Assembly: GCF_014199415.1 (NCBI RefSeq)
Contig: NZ_JACIJN010000003.1
Location: forward strand, 186,001-250,000
Reading direction: 5' to 3'
From: Sphingomonas endophytica
Lineage (GTDB): Bacteria > Pseudomonadota > Alphaproteobacteria > Sphingomonadales > Sphingomonadaceae
DNA: 64,000 bases
The first letter of the stretch is position 1. Each line of letters starts with the position of its first letter. Made by a program: the position numbers and the translations under genes. Under the pieces are notes generated by a model that searched no databases, had not been told where the DNA came from, and saw only the letters and a program-made list of their open reading frames with translations. Below, one piece after another: positions 17,172-25,596 of the stretch.

Positions 17172-19415
17172 TTGGACCTCGATGCAATCCAGCAGATCTT
17201 CTTCCAGGAATGCGAAGAAGGCCTGGCCGGCATGGAAAGCGCGTTCGCCGCGCTGCGCGACCAGCAATATGACGGCGAGACGATCAACGGCATCTTCCGC
17301 GCGGTTCATTCGATCAAGGGCGGCGCGGGCGCGTTCGGGCACGAGCGGCTGCAGGCCTATACCCATCAATATGAAACGCTGCTCGACCTGCTGCGCAGCG
17401 AGACGCTGGCGCTGACCCCACCGCTGGTCGACCTGATCGTCGCGGCGTTCGACATGCTCGCCGACCACGTCGCCGCGGCGCGCGACGGCGGCGAGGTGCC
17501 CGATGACGCGGCGATGCTGGCGCGGCTGATTGCGGCGTCGAGCGGCGAAGCGGCGGCCTCGCCCGAGGCGATGCCGGAGCCGGTCGCCGCCGCGCCGGTG
17601 ATCGACGTGGTGCCGGTGGGCATCGGCGACGATTTCGACGACCTGATGGCGATGCTCGACGGCGTCAACGGTCCCGGACCGATCGCGCTCGAGGATTTCG
17701 ACGCCGAGCCGGCGGCAGCGCCGGGCTGGCTGCTGACCTTCCGTCCCCCGACCAACGCGCTCGACAATGGCGGCGAGCCGTTGCTGCTGCTCCGCGAGTT
17801 GCAGCGGATGGGCGCACAGGTGCTGTCGTGCGACGCCGACACGCTGCCGCCGCTCGCGGCCCTCGACCCGGAACGCTCCTATCTGGCGTGGCGGATCGCG
17901 GTGCCCGCGACGGTCGAGGAAGACGATATCCGCGGCGTCTTCGAGTTCACCGACGGCTGCGCGCTGACGCTCGAGAAGGTGGCGGCGCTGCCGTCGGTCG
18001 CTGCGCCGACGATCGTGGTCGCCCCCGCACCGGAACCCGCCGCGATCGCGCCGGCTCCCGCCCCCGTTGCCGCGGTCGCACCGGCGGCTGCCCCGGTCGG
18101 CCCCGTCACTGCCCCGGCCGCTGCCGCGCCGGCGCTGGCTGCCGTCGCGACGCCGGCACCCGCCGCCTCCGCGCCGGTGGCAGCGGCTCCCGCGCCGCGC
18201 CCGGTCGCGGTCGCACCGGCGGCGCCGCCCACCCCGGTTGCGCAGACGATCCGCGTCGACCTCGACAAGCTCGACCGGCTCGTGAACCTCGTCGGCGAAC
18301 TCGTCATCACGCAGGCGATGCTCGCTCAACGACTGAGCGAGAACGACATGGCGGGCATTTCCGAGCTGACCGATCTCGATCACCTGACGCGCGAGCTTCA
18401 GGAATCGACGATGGCGATCCGCGCGCAGCCGATGAAGACCGTCTTCAGCCGCGTGCCGCGCATCATCCGCGAGCTGGAGGGCGAGACCGGCAAGCGCGTC
18501 CGCCTCGATATCGAGGGCGAGATGACCGAGGTCGACAAGACCGTCGTCGAGCGGATCGGCGAGCCGCTCACCCACCTGATCCGCAACGCGGTCGACCACG
18601 GACTGGAAACCACCGAAGAGCGGATCAAGGCCGGCAAGCCCGAAACCGGCGTCGTCACGCTCTCGGCGGCGCATCATTCGGGGCGGATCGTCATCACCGT
18701 CGCCGACGACGGCCGCGGGATCGACCGCACGCGCGTCCGCGCCAAGGCGGTCGAGCGCGGGATCATCCTGCCCGACGCGGTGCTGAGCGACGAGGAAGTC
18801 GACAATCTGATCTTCGCGCCGGGCTTCTCGACCGCGGCGACCGTCTCGAACATCTCGGGACGCGGGGTCGGGATGGACGTGGTGCGCAAGAACGTCCAGG
18901 CGCTCGGCGGCCGCATCGGCATTCACTCGAAATTCGGCTCGGGCTCCAGCTTCTCGCTCAGCCTGCCGCTCACGCTGGCGGTGGTCGACGGGATGATCGT
19001 CACGGTCGGCGACCAGACGTTCGTGATCCCGCTCAGCCATATCGTCGAAAGCCTGCGCCCGACGGACGGGTCGGTGACCGCGATCGGCACCGATGGCGCG
19101 GTGCTCGACGTGCGCGGCGCCTATGTGCCCATCTATCCGGTCGCCGAGCAGCTCGGGATCGGCGGCAGCGAGCGCGACCCGGAGAAGGCCGTGCTGATCG
19201 TCGTCGAGGGCGATCAGGGCCAGGCCGCGTTGCTGGTCGATTCGATCCAGGATCAACGGCAGGTGGTCGTCAAGAGCCTCGAGGCCAATTACCAGGCGAT
19301 CGACGGACTGGCCGGCGCGACGATTCTCGGCGACGGGCGCGTCGCGCTCATCATCGACGTCGACGCGCTCACCTCGCAGCGCTCGCGCCGCGCGCAACTG
19401 GCGCACGCCGCGTGA
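17172..19415 (+). CDS. cheA: Chemotaxis histidine kinase CheA (TTG start)
   Basis: A 747-residue sensor kinase that phosphorylates CheY and CheB in response to chemoreceptors. The N-terminal Hpt domain carries the phospho-accepting His at about residue 46 (AVHSIKGGAGAFG). After a middle segment comes a very Ala/Pro-rich linker of about 80 residues (276-356). Then follow the dimerisation helices (DKLDRLVNLVGELVITQ), the HATPase domain with NAVDHGLE, DDGRGID and GRGVGMDV, and a C-terminal CheW-like domain. The TTG at 17172 is chosen because AGGAG lies seven bases upstream and the Hpt domain starts at once. The stop overlaps the cheR GTG by four bases. Confidence 0.96.
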   Translation: MDLDAIQQIFFQECEEGLAGMESAFAALRDQQYDGETINGIFRAVHSIKGGAGAFGHERLQAYTHQYETLLDLLRSETLALTPPLVDLIVAAFDMLADHVAAARDGGEVPDDAAMLARLIAASSGEAAASPEAMPEPVAAAPVIDVVPVGIGDDFDDLMAMLDGVNGPGPIALEDFDAEPAAAPGWLLTFRPPTNALDNGGEPLLLLRELQRMGAQVLSCDADTLPPLAALDPERSYLAWRIAVPATVEEDDIRGVFEFTDGCALTLEKVAALPSVAAPTIVVAPAPEPAAIAPAPAPVAAVAPAAAPVGPVTAPAAAAPALAAVATPAPAASAPVAAAPAPRPVAVAPAAPPTPVAQTIRVDLDKLDRLVNLVGELVITQAMLAQRLSENDMAGISELTDLDHLTRELQESTMAIRAQPMKTVFSRVPRIIRELEGETGKRVRLDIEGEMTEVDKTVVERIGEPLTHLIRNAVDHGLETTEERIKAGKPETGVVTLSAAHHSGRIVITVADDGRGIDRTRVRAKAVERGIILPDAVLSDEEVDNLIFAPGFSTAATVSNISGRGVGMDVVRKNVQALGGRIGIHSKFGSGSSFSLSLPLTLAVVDGMIVTVGDQTFVIPLSHIVESLRPTDGSVTAIGTDGAVLDVRGAYVPIYPVAEQLGIGGSERDPEKAVLIVVEGDQGQAALLVDSIQDQRQVVVKSLEANYQAIDGLAGATILGDGRVALIIDVDALTSQRSRRAQLAHAA

Positions 19416-20269
19416 CGCTCGCGATCGCCCTCCCCGTCTCGGCGGCGAAGCGCGAGTTCGACTTCGCGCCCGCCGATCACCAGAAGATTGCGCGAATCGT
19501 CTACGACACGCTCGGCATCCTGTTGCCGGAGGGCAAGTCGCAGCTCGTCTACGGCCGGGTCGCGCCGCGCGTGCGCGCCTGCGGGCTGACCAGCGTGTCC
19601 GCCTATCTGGCCGTGATCGAGCAGGATGAGGACGAGCGCAACCGGATGCTGGATGCGCTCACCACCAACCACACCAGCTTTTTCCGCGAGGCGCATCATT
19701 TCGAGGATTTCGTCGAGCGGATGTGGCCGACGCTGTCGCAACGGCTCGCGAGCGGCGGGCGCGTGCGGCTGTGGTCGGCGGCCTGTTCGAGCGGCGAGGA
19801 GCCCTATACCTGGCTGATGGCCGCGCTCGGCCACGACCGCTCGGCGGCGCAGCGGTTGCTCAAGGGCGATCTGCGGATGCTCGCCACCGACGTGTCGCCC
19901 AGCGTGCTGGAGACGGCGCGCGCCGGACGCTATTCGGCCGACACGCTGCGCACCGTGCCTGCCAAATTGCGCGCGACCTGGGTCAGCGACCGGCTGGTGG
20001 TCGACCCGGCGCTGCGCGAGGCGATTTCGTTCCGCCCGCTCAACCTGCTCGGCCCGTGGCCGATGAAGGGGCGGTTCGACGCGATCTGCTGTCGCAACGT
20101 CATGATCTATTTCGACGAACCAACGAAGGCGAAGCTGCAGGCGCGGCTGGCCGATCATCTGGAGACCGGGGGGATGCTCTACATCGGCCATTCGGAGCGG
20201 CTGTCGCCCGAGGTTGCCGCGCGGTTCGACTGCGTCGGGCGCACGGCCTATCTGAAGGTGCGCGCATGA
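19412..20269 (+). CDS. cheR: Chemoreceptor methyltransferase CheR (GTG start)
   Basis: A 285-residue S-adenosylmethionine-dependent methyltransferase that methylates receptor glutamates during adaptation. The N-terminal helical domain (FDFAPADHQKIARIVYDTLGI) is followed by NHTSFFREAHHFEDF. The SAM-binding core follows, with RLWSAACSSGEEPYT, ATDVSPSVLETARAG, FDAICCRNVMIYF and the final YIGHSERL. The GTG at 19412 overlaps the cheA stop as GTGA, and the stop overlaps the cheB ATG as ATGA, so the three are translationally coupled. Confidence 0.96.
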   Translation: MTLAIALPVSAAKREFDFAPADHQKIARIVYDTLGILLPEGKSQLVYGRVAPRVRACGLTSVSAYLAVIEQDEDERNRMLDALTTNHTSFFREAHHFEDFVERMWPTLSQRLASGGRVRLWSAACSSGEEPYTWLMAALGHDRSAAQRLLKGDLRMLATDVSPSVLETARAGRYSADTLRTVPAKLRATWVSDRLVVDPALREAISFRPLNLLGPWPMKGRFDAICCRNVMIYFDEPTKAKLQARLADHLETGGMLYIGHSERLSPEVAARFDCVGRTAYLKVRA

Positions 20270-21291
20270 GCGTCCGCACCCTCGTCGTCGACGATTCGCT
20301 GACCATGCAGGCGCTGATCCAGCGCACGCTCGCCAGCGATCCGCAAATCCAGGTCGTCGGCACCGCGTCGAGCGCCGAGGAAGCGCGCGCGCGCATCAAG
20401 GAACTCGATCCCGATGTCGTGACGCTCGACATCGAGATGCCGGGGATGAACGGGCTCGACTTTCTCGAGCGGCTGATGCGGCTGCGCCCGACCCCGGTGG
20501 TGATGCTGTCGACGCTGACCTCAGAGGGCGCGGACGCCAGCATCGCCGCGCTCGAGCTGGGTGCGTTCGAATGTTTCGACAAGCTCGCGCTGCGCCGTCC
20601 CGACGAGGCGATCCGACTCCCCGCGCTGGTCCGTGCCGCCTCCGGGTCGCGCGGGCGCAGCGTCGCCGCGGCGCCACGCGCGCTCGATCCGGCGCCGCTC
20701 GCCGATTACCGGCCGCGCGACCAGTCGATGATCGCGGTCGGCGCGTCGACCGGCGGGGTCGAGGCGCTGATCGAGCTGCTCTCCGGCTTTCCGGCCAATT
20801 GCCCACCGACGGTGATCGTCCAGCACATGCCGCCCAGTTTCACCGCCAGCTTCGCCGCGCGGCTCGACCGGCTGTGCAAGCCGAGCGTCGAGGAAGCGCG
20901 CGCCGGCGCGGTGCTGCGTCCGGGCAAGGTCTATCTGGCGCCCGGCGGCGATCAGCATCTGGAGATCGCCGGTCCGGCGACGCGCCGCTACTGCCGCCTG
21001 CTCGCGGGTCCGAAGGCGAGCGGGCACCAGCCATCGGTCGACGTGCTGTTCCACTCGGTGGCGCGAGTCGCCGGCGGTGACGCGGTCGGCGCGATCCTGA
21101 CCGGCATGGGCGCCGACGGTGCCGAAGGGATGCTCGCCATGCGGCAGGCCGGCGCGGTGACGATCGGTCAGGATGAATCGTCGAGCGTCGTCTACGGGAT
21201 GCCGGCGGTCGCGCACCGGATCGGCGCGGTCGTCCAGCAGATGCCGCTGCGCCGCATCGCCCCCCGCCTGCTCCAGGAGTGCCGTGCATGA
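20266..21291 (+). CDS. cheB: Receptor methylesterase/deamidase CheB
   Basis: A 341-residue response regulator with an N-terminal receiver domain (phospho-acceptor Asp in VVTLDIEMPGMNG) and a C-terminal methylesterase domain. The full catalytic triad is visible: Ser about 161 in VGASTGGVEA, His about 187 in VQHMPPS and Asp about 284 in GMGADGAEG. It removes methyl groups from receptors when phosphorylated by CheA. ATG 20266 overlaps the cheR stop and its own stop overlaps the cheD ATG. A second CheB-like protein at 22768 lacks the serine, so this copy is the enzymatically competent one. Confidence 0.96.
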   Translation: MSVRTLVVDDSLTMQALIQRTLASDPQIQVVGTASSAEEARARIKELDPDVVTLDIEMPGMNGLDFLERLMRLRPTPVVMLSTLTSEGADASIAALELGAFECFDKLALRRPDEAIRLPALVRAASGSRGRSVAAAPRALDPAPLADYRPRDQSMIAVGASTGGVEALIELLSGFPANCPPTVIVQHMPPSFTASFAARLDRLCKPSVEEARAGAVLRPGKVYLAPGGDQHLEIAGPATRRYCRLLAGPKASGHQPSVDVLFHSVARVAGGDAVGAILTGMGADGAEGMLAMRQAGAVTIGQDESSSVVYGMPAVAHRIGAVVQQMPLRRIAPRLLQECRA

Positions 21292-21848
21292 GCGCGCTTG
21301 CGCTCCGCGACGGGCTGCGCCGCATCACGGTGGCGCAGGGCGAGACGCGCGTCAGCGACGAGACCGACGTGGTGCTCACCACCGTGCTCGGCAGCTGTAT
21401 CGCGGCCTGTTTTTACGATCCGGTCGCCAAGGTAGGAGGTATTAACCACTACCTGTTAGCGGAGGGTCATGCCTCCGACCCCGCCTCGATGCAGCGCTAC
21501 GGCGTCTATGCGATGGAAGTCCTCATCAACGCCATGCTGGCGATGGGCGGAGCGCGCTCGCGGCTCAAGGCGCGGATCTTCGGCGGGGCGACGATGCGCT
21601 CCGGCTTTCGCGACATCGGCGGCGACAACATCGCCTTCGCGCGCCGCTTCCTGCGTGACGAGCGCATCCCGCTGGTCGGCGAGGACGTCGGCGGCAATGG
21701 CGCGCGGCGCGTCGAGTTCCGCCCGGCGGTGGGCCTCGCCCGGTGCCGAGTCGTGACCGAACACTCGATCCCGGCGCCGGTGGTCCGCATCCGCCCGGCC
21801 GCCCCGCCGCCGCCGCCCGCGTCGCTCGGCGACGTCGAATTCTTCTGA
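21288..21848 (+). CDS. cheD: Chemoreceptor glutamine deamidase CheD
   Basis: A 186-residue CheD protein, which deamidates glutamines of chemoreceptors and in some bacteria assists CheC. The Cys-His catalytic pair is visible as Cys37 in TTVLGSCIAACFYDP and His54 in GGINHYLLAEG, with Thr31 in the expected third position. FGGATM and the GGNGARRVEF segment are also typical. A proline-rich tail ends VEFF, reminiscent of aromatic tethering motifs. ATG 21288 overlaps the cheB stop (ATGA), with CAGGAG eight bases upstream; the GTG at 21279 is embedded in that ribosome-binding site and is rejected. Confidence 0.95.
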   Translation: MSALALRDGLRRITVAQGETRVSDETDVVLTTVLGSCIAACFYDPVAKVGGINHYLLAEGHASDPASMQRYGVYAMEVLINAMLAMGGARSRLKARIFGGATMRSGFRDIGGDNIAFARRFLRDERIPLVGEDVGGNGARRVEFRPAVGLARCRVVTEHSIPAPVVRIRPAAPPPPPASLGDVEFF

Positions 21849-21894
21849 TCCCGCCTCTGCCTACGCCCCGCATTCTGCCCAGGAGCCGATACCC

Positions 21895-22269
21895 GTGACC
21901 AAGACGATCATGACTGTGGATGACTCGCCCAGCATGAGAATGCTGCTGCGCGCCGCGCTTACCGACCTCGGCTACCACGTCGTCGAGGCCGAGGATGGCG
22001 TCCACGCGCTCGAAACGCTGGCCAGCTTCGACGAGGAGGACGAGCCCGACCTGCTCATCACCGACATCAACATGCCGCGGATGGACGGGTTCGGGCTGAT
22101 CGAGAACGTCCGCGCCGACGGTCGCCGCACGCTGCCGATCTTGGTGCTGACCACCGAAAGCTCCGACGAGAAGAAGCAGCGCGCGCGACAGGCCGGCGCC
22201 ACCGGCTGGATCGTCAAGCCCTTCCACCCCGAAAAGCTCGCCGCCGCGATCCGCCGCGTCCTGCACTGA
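21895..22269 (+). CDS. cheY: Chemotaxis response regulator CheY (GTG start)
   Basis: A 124-residue stand-alone receiver domain. The acidic pocket is Asp9/Asp10, the phosphorylation site is Asp57 (LITDINMPRMDG), the switch Thr is in LVLTTES and the conserved Lys in WIVKPFHP. When phosphorylated by CheA it would bind the flagellar switch. The GTG at 21895 has AGGAG about ten bases upstream. The stop is 20 bases before cheW, and no in-frame ATG gives a complete first strand. Confidence 0.95.
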   Translation: MTKTIMTVDDSPSMRMLLRAALTDLGYHVVEAEDGVHALETLASFDEEDEPDLLITDINMPRMDGFGLIENVRADGRRTLPILVLTTESSDEKKQRARQAGATGWIVKPFHPEKLAAAIRRVLH

Positions 22270-22289
22270 TGATACAAGGAACGAACCCC

Positions 22290-22730
22290 ATGTCCCGTCA
22301 GCTCATCACCTTCCAGCTCGGCGACCAGTATCTGGGCGTCGACATTATGGCGATCCGCGAAATCCGCGCCTGGTCGCCGGCCACCCCGCTCCCGAACGTC
22401 CCCAGCCACGTGCGCGGCGTGGTAAATCTGCGCGGCGTGGTGCTCCCCGTCCTCGATCTGCGCCACCGGCTCGGCTGGGGCATGACCGACCCGACCGCGC
22501 GCCACGTCATCATCGTCGTGCGGATCGGCGAGCAGTTGCAGGGCATCATCGTCGACGCGGTCAACGACATCGTCACCGTCCAGAACGAGGACATGCAGCC
22601 GCTCCCCGACATGGGCGATTCGGCGGCGCAGCAGTTCCTCGACGGGCTGGCGACGATCGACCAGCGGCTGATCCTGGTGCTGGCGCTCGATCGGCTGGTT
22701 GAGCGCGCCGCAATGGCGGATGCGGCCTGA
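22290..22730 (+). CDS. cheW: Chemotaxis coupling protein CheW
   Basis: A 146-residue CheW-like SH3 pair (LITFQLGDQYLGVDIMAIREI, then HVRGVVNLRGVVLPVLDLR) that couples receptors to CheA. The start at 22290 is chosen because AAGGA lies nine bases upstream and the protein then begins MSRQLITFQLG. An alternative ATG at 22269 overlaps the cheY stop but adds seven non-conserved residues. The gene ends 37 bases before the second CheB-like gene, and a GTTAAC site lies in that gap. Confidence 0.94.
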   Translation: MSRQLITFQLGDQYLGVDIMAIREIRAWSPATPLPNVPSHVRGVVNLRGVVLPVLDLRHRLGWGMTDPTARHVIIVVRIGEQLQGIIVDAVNDIVTVQNEDMQPLPDMGDSAAQQFLDGLATIDQRLILVLALDRLVERAAMADAA

Positions 22731-22767
22731 ATACAATTAGTTAACGCGCGTAGAGTAGGACGGGGTC

Positions 22768-23772
22768 ATGGCTGGAACGAAAGTATTGGTGGTCGACGAC
22801 TCGTTGACCATGCGCGCGCTGATCTCGGGCGCTCTCGAGCGGATCCCGGGCGTGGAAGTGGTCGGCATGGCCGATGGCGCGGCGGAAGCGCGCGGGCTGG
22901 TGGAGAGCACCCGCCCCGACGTGATGACGCTCGACGTCGAAATGCCGGGGATGAGCGGCCTCGATTATCTCGCCGAGATCATGGACACCAAACCCATGCC
23001 GGTGATCATGTTCTCGACCCGCACGCAGGACGGCGCGGCGGAATCGATCGAGGCGCTGCGGCTCGGCGCGCTCGACTGCTTCCCCAAGCCGCGCGTCGCC
23101 GCGCCGGCCGAGCTGGACGCGATCATCGCCAAGCTCGCCAAGCGCCTGAAGGCCGCGAAGAAGGCCGACCTGAAGCCGAAGAGTGCGCCCAAGTCCGCCA
23201 AGTCGCCGCCGATCGACTGGAACGGTCGCCTGTTACTGGTCGGTGGCGACGCCTCGAACACCAAGTCGATCTTCGACCTGTTCGCCGGCTTCCCGGCCAA
23301 TTGTCCGCCGACCATCGTCGTCCAGCATCTCGGGCCGGGCATGGTCGAGAGCATGGCCGAGAAGCTCGCCGAGCAATGCGCACCCAAGGTGGTGGTCGCC
23401 ACCGACGGCATGAAGCCGGAACAGGGCAATATCTATCTCGCCCCGCACGGCGACGCGCATCTGGTTATCGACAGCTGGCCGAACGGCACGCTGCGCCTGC
23501 TCCCCAAGGACCCGGTTGCGGGCGAGCGTCCGTCGATCTCGCTGCTGTTCGCCTCCGCGGCGAAGGCGGCGGCGGCCAATGCGGTCGGCGTGCTGCTGCT
23601 CGATGGCAATGAAGACGGTGCGGGCGGGCTGCGCGCGATGAACGCGGCGGGCGGCTATGCCTTTGCCCCGGCCGAAAGCGGCGGCGGCTACACGCTGACC
23701 CGTGGCATGGTCTCGCAGCCGGTCGCCAGCGACGCGCTGGTGGCGGGCGTCATGAAGATGTGCTCGAAATGA
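22768..23772 (+). CDS. CheB-like response regulator lacking the catalytic serine
   Basis: A 334-residue CheB homologue. The receiver domain is intact (VVDDSLTMR and MTLDVEMPGMSG). A Lys/Pro/Ser-rich linker follows at about 130-150, then a methylesterase-like domain. Aligned with the neighbouring CheB, GASTGG becomes GGDASN, so the nucleophile Ser161 is replaced by Asp161. His187 (VQHLGPG) and the last Asp (about 283, DGNEDGAGG) remain, but the glycine-rich GMGADG loop is altered and one residue shorter. A Ser sits two residues after the lost position and might or might not substitute. It is most simply read as a phosphorylation-dependent regulator without esterase activity, perhaps a phosphate sink or receptor-binding competitor. 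It overlaps the next gene by four bases. Confidence 0.9.
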   Translation: MAGTKVLVVDDSLTMRALISGALERIPGVEVVGMADGAAEARGLVESTRPDVMTLDVEMPGMSGLDYLAEIMDTKPMPVIMFSTRTQDGAAESIEALRLGALDCFPKPRVAAPAELDAIIAKLAKRLKAAKKADLKPKSAPKSAKSPPIDWNGRLLLVGGDASNTKSIFDLFAGFPANCPPTIVVQHLGPGMVESMAEKLAEQCAPKVVVATDGMKPEQGNIYLAPHGDAHLVIDSWPNGTLRLLPKDPVAGERPSISLLFASAAKAAAANAVGVLLLDGNEDGAGGLRAMNAAGGYAFAPAESGGGYTLTRGMVSQPVASDALVAGVMKMCSK

Positions 23773-24095
23773 CCGCTGCAGCGGCGACGCTTCCGGCGGA
23801 CGGGAGCGCGTCGGCGGGCGGCGTGCCGCGCCCGCTGGCACAGGCGCTCGCCGCCGAGCTGGTGCTCGCGTCGCGCATGTTGGCCGATCTCGCTTATGAT
23901 CTCGGCAGCGACGGCGCGACGCTGCGCCGCCACATGGCGAGCCTCCAGCGTATCGACCATATCACGCAGATCCAGCTCGCGATCGCCGATTTGCTGCGCA
24001 CCTCGAACGGGGCGGACGGCGACATCGCGCAGGTGACGCTGCAGGACATGGCCGACCGGCTGCGGACGTTTCTCGGCGAGAACGGCGCGGCGTAG
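23769..24095 (+). CDS. Small helical chemotaxis protein with DxxxQ motif (CheT/CheZ-like candidate)
   Basis: A 108-residue, mostly helical protein without signal peptide or membrane segment. Its central helix reads MASLQRIDHITQIQLAIADL and contains Asp63-x-x-x-Gln67. That is the spacing of the catalytic Asp and Gln used by CheZ, and by CheT of Sinorhizobium meliloti, to dephosphorylate CheY. No canonical cheZ is visible in the operon, and CheT is likewise a short protein encoded among che genes. The ATG overlaps the preceding stop (ATGA), so it is co-translated with the serine-less CheB. Function is inferred from motif and position only; it could instead be an unrelated helical adaptor. Confidence 0.62.
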   Translation: MTAAAATLPADGSASAGGVPRPLAQALAAELVLASRMLADLAYDLGSDGATLRRHMASLQRIDHITQIQLAIADLLRTSNGADGDIAQVTLQDMADRLRTFLGENGAA

Positions 24096-24261
24096 CGACG
24101 TTTTCGCGGCGCTGGCCGACATCACCGCACCGCGCGTCATCCCCGCGAACAGGGCCCAGCTACGCCGGCCTTCGCCAGCGCTGCATTTTTGAACGTTCCG
24201 CTCTACGTCCGTGGCGCGCGCCGCGCATGTACCGGATTTCGGTCCACCGCCCCGATAGCTT

Positions 24262-24333
24262 CGTCGCCCCGGACTTGATCCGGGGCCCCGCTTCTTACCG
24301 GGTCAACGGGAGTTCCGGATCATGTCCCGGCCG
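24262..24333. repeat. Palindromic repeat, family B, degraded right arm
   Basis: CGTCGCCCCGGACTTGATCC followed by CCCCGCTTCTTACCGGG matches the left half of the family. The right arm (TTCCGGATCATGTCCCGG) carries several changes. It lies in the 303-base gap between the che operon and the ribosomal protein operon; the rest of that gap, 24096-24261, shows nothing I recognise beyond a short GAACAGGG/CGGCCTTCGCC fragment. Confidence 0.75.
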
Positions 24334-24398
24334 GGCAATCACGACAAAGGAGCGGCCAATCGCTTGACCGCTCCTCCGCAGGAACCAGCAGAACCACA

Positions 24399-24432
24399 GC
24401 GACCCCGGATCGTGCGAACGATCCGGGGTCGC
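24399..24432 (-). terminator. Strong hairpin after rpsI
   Basis: GCGACCCCGGATCGT and ACGATCCGGGGTCGC form a perfect 15-base-pair stem closed by a GCGA (GNRA-type) tetraloop, starting eight bases after the rpsI stop on the minus strand. Only a broken T-rich stretch follows (GTGGTTCTG), so it may work as a terminator, a 3' mRNA stabiliser, or both. Confidence 0.75.
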
Positions 24433-24439
24433 CTGCGTC

Positions 24440-24991
24440 TTAGCGCTTCGAGAACTGGAAGCTACGACGTGCCTTCGCGCGGCCGTACTTCTTACGCTCG
24501 ACGACGCGCGGATCGCGCGTCAGGAAGCCTGCCGCCTTGACGGGCGCGCGCAGCGCCGGCTCGTAGCGGGTGATCGCCTGGCTGATGCCGTGCTTCACCG
24601 CGCCGGCCTGACCCGACAGGCCACCGCCCTTGACGGTGCAGATCACGTCATACTGACCTTCGCGCTCGGTGATCCCGAACACCTGGTTGATGACGAGCCG
24701 CAGCGTCGGACGCGCGAAATAGATTTCCTGATCGCGACCGTTGATCGTGATCTTGCCCGAGCCCGGCTTCAGCCAGACGCGCGCAACGGCGTCCTTACGA
24801 CGGCCGGTCGCATAGGCGCGGCCGTACTTGTCGATCTCCTGCGCACGCAGCGGCGCGCGCTGCACCGGCTCCTGCACGTCGCCGGCCAGATACGCATCGG
24901 CCGAGGTTTCGACCGGTGCGCCGTCGGTGGCCTGCTGCTGCTGCTGGAGCGCCGCACCCAGATCGGAAAGGGACTGGCGGTTGTCGGACAT
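24440..24991 (-). CDS. rpsI: 30S ribosomal protein S9
   Basis: A 183-residue S9 protein. The conserved body begins [20 protein letters not shown] and ends with the basic tail [16 protein letters not shown], which reaches the ribosomal P site. About 55 residues precede the body, a Gln/Ala/Asp-rich extension ([11 protein letters not shown]) that makes it longer than the usual 130-residue S9; such extensions are common in sphingomonads. The start overlaps the rplM stop by one base, the standard rplM-rpsI operon. A strong hairpin follows the stop. Confidence 0.97.
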   Translation of the reverse strand: MSDNRQSLSDLGAALQQQQQATDGAPVETSADAYLAGDVQEPVQRAPLRAQEIDKYGRAYATGRRKDAVARVWLKPGSGKITINGRDQEIYFARPTLRLVINQVFGITEREGQYDVICTVKGGGLSGQAGAVKHGISQAITRYEPALRAPVKAAGFLTRDPRVVERKKYGRAKARRSFQFSKR

Positions 24992-25470
24992 TATGCGCCC
25001 ACCTTGTTCTTGCGGCTCATCGCCGCGATATCGAGGACTTCCGGGTTCTGCGCTTCATGCGGATGCTCGGCGCCCGCGAAGATCCGCAGGTTGCGCATCT
25101 GCTGACGGCCCAGCGGACCGCGCGGGATCATCCGCTCGACGGCCTTTTCTAGCACGCGCTCGGGGAACTTGCCCTCCAGCACCTTGGCGGGCGTGATGCC
25201 CTTGATGCCGCCGGCATAGCCGGTGTGCTTGTAATAGATCTTGTCGGTCAGCTTGTTGCCGGTGAACCGCACCTTGTCCGCGTTGATGACGATGACATTG
25301 TCACCGCAATCGACGTGCGGGGTGAAGCTAGTCTTGTGCTTGCCGCGCAGCACGTTGGCGATCACCACCGCCGCACGACCGACCACGAGGTCGGTGGCGT
25401 CGACGATGTGCCACTTCTTTTCCACCTCGTGCGGCTTGGCCGCCTTGGTGGTCTTCATCAGCGCCTTCAT
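24991..25470 (-). CDS. rplM: 50S ribosomal protein L13
   Basis: A 159-residue L13 with the expected [19 protein letters not shown] start, [19 protein letters not shown] core, and [28 protein letters not shown]. Two starts are possible: the ATG at 25470 ([13 protein letters not shown]) and the ATG at 25458 (MKTTKAAKP), the latter with an internal AAGG five bases upstream. The longer one is reported because that form is, as I recall, usual in relatives. First gene of the rplM-rpsI operon; a TTGACA promoter candidate is about 100 bases upstream. Confidence 0.96.
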   Translation of the reverse strand: MKALMKTTKAAKPHEVEKKWHIVDATDLVVGRAAVVIANVLRGKHKTSFTPHVDCGDNVIVINADKVRFTGNKLTDKIYYKHTGYAGGIKGITPAKVLEGKFPERVLEKAVERMIPRGPLGRQQMRNLRIFAGAEHPHEAQNPEVLDIAAMSRKNKVGA

Positions 25471-25545
25471 GGTGCCTGGTGACCTTCATTTCGCGTCGAA
25501 AGAGAAAAACGCGCCACCCCGCCGGGTGCACGCGTCGATGGCGGC

Positions 25546-25574
25546 GCAATGCCGCGCGCGGCCGATCCTGTCAA
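25546..25574 (-). promoter_or_regulatory. Candidate promoter of rplM-rpsI
   Basis: On the minus strand a perfect TTGACA (25574-25569) is followed after 17 bases by CATTGC (25551-25546). The -35 box matches the consensus fully and the -10 box only weakly, as is common in GC-rich alphaproteobacteria. The predicted leader to rplM is about 70 bases. Confidence 0.42.
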
Positions 25575-25596
25575 GGTTTCCGCGGGTTTGCTGACG

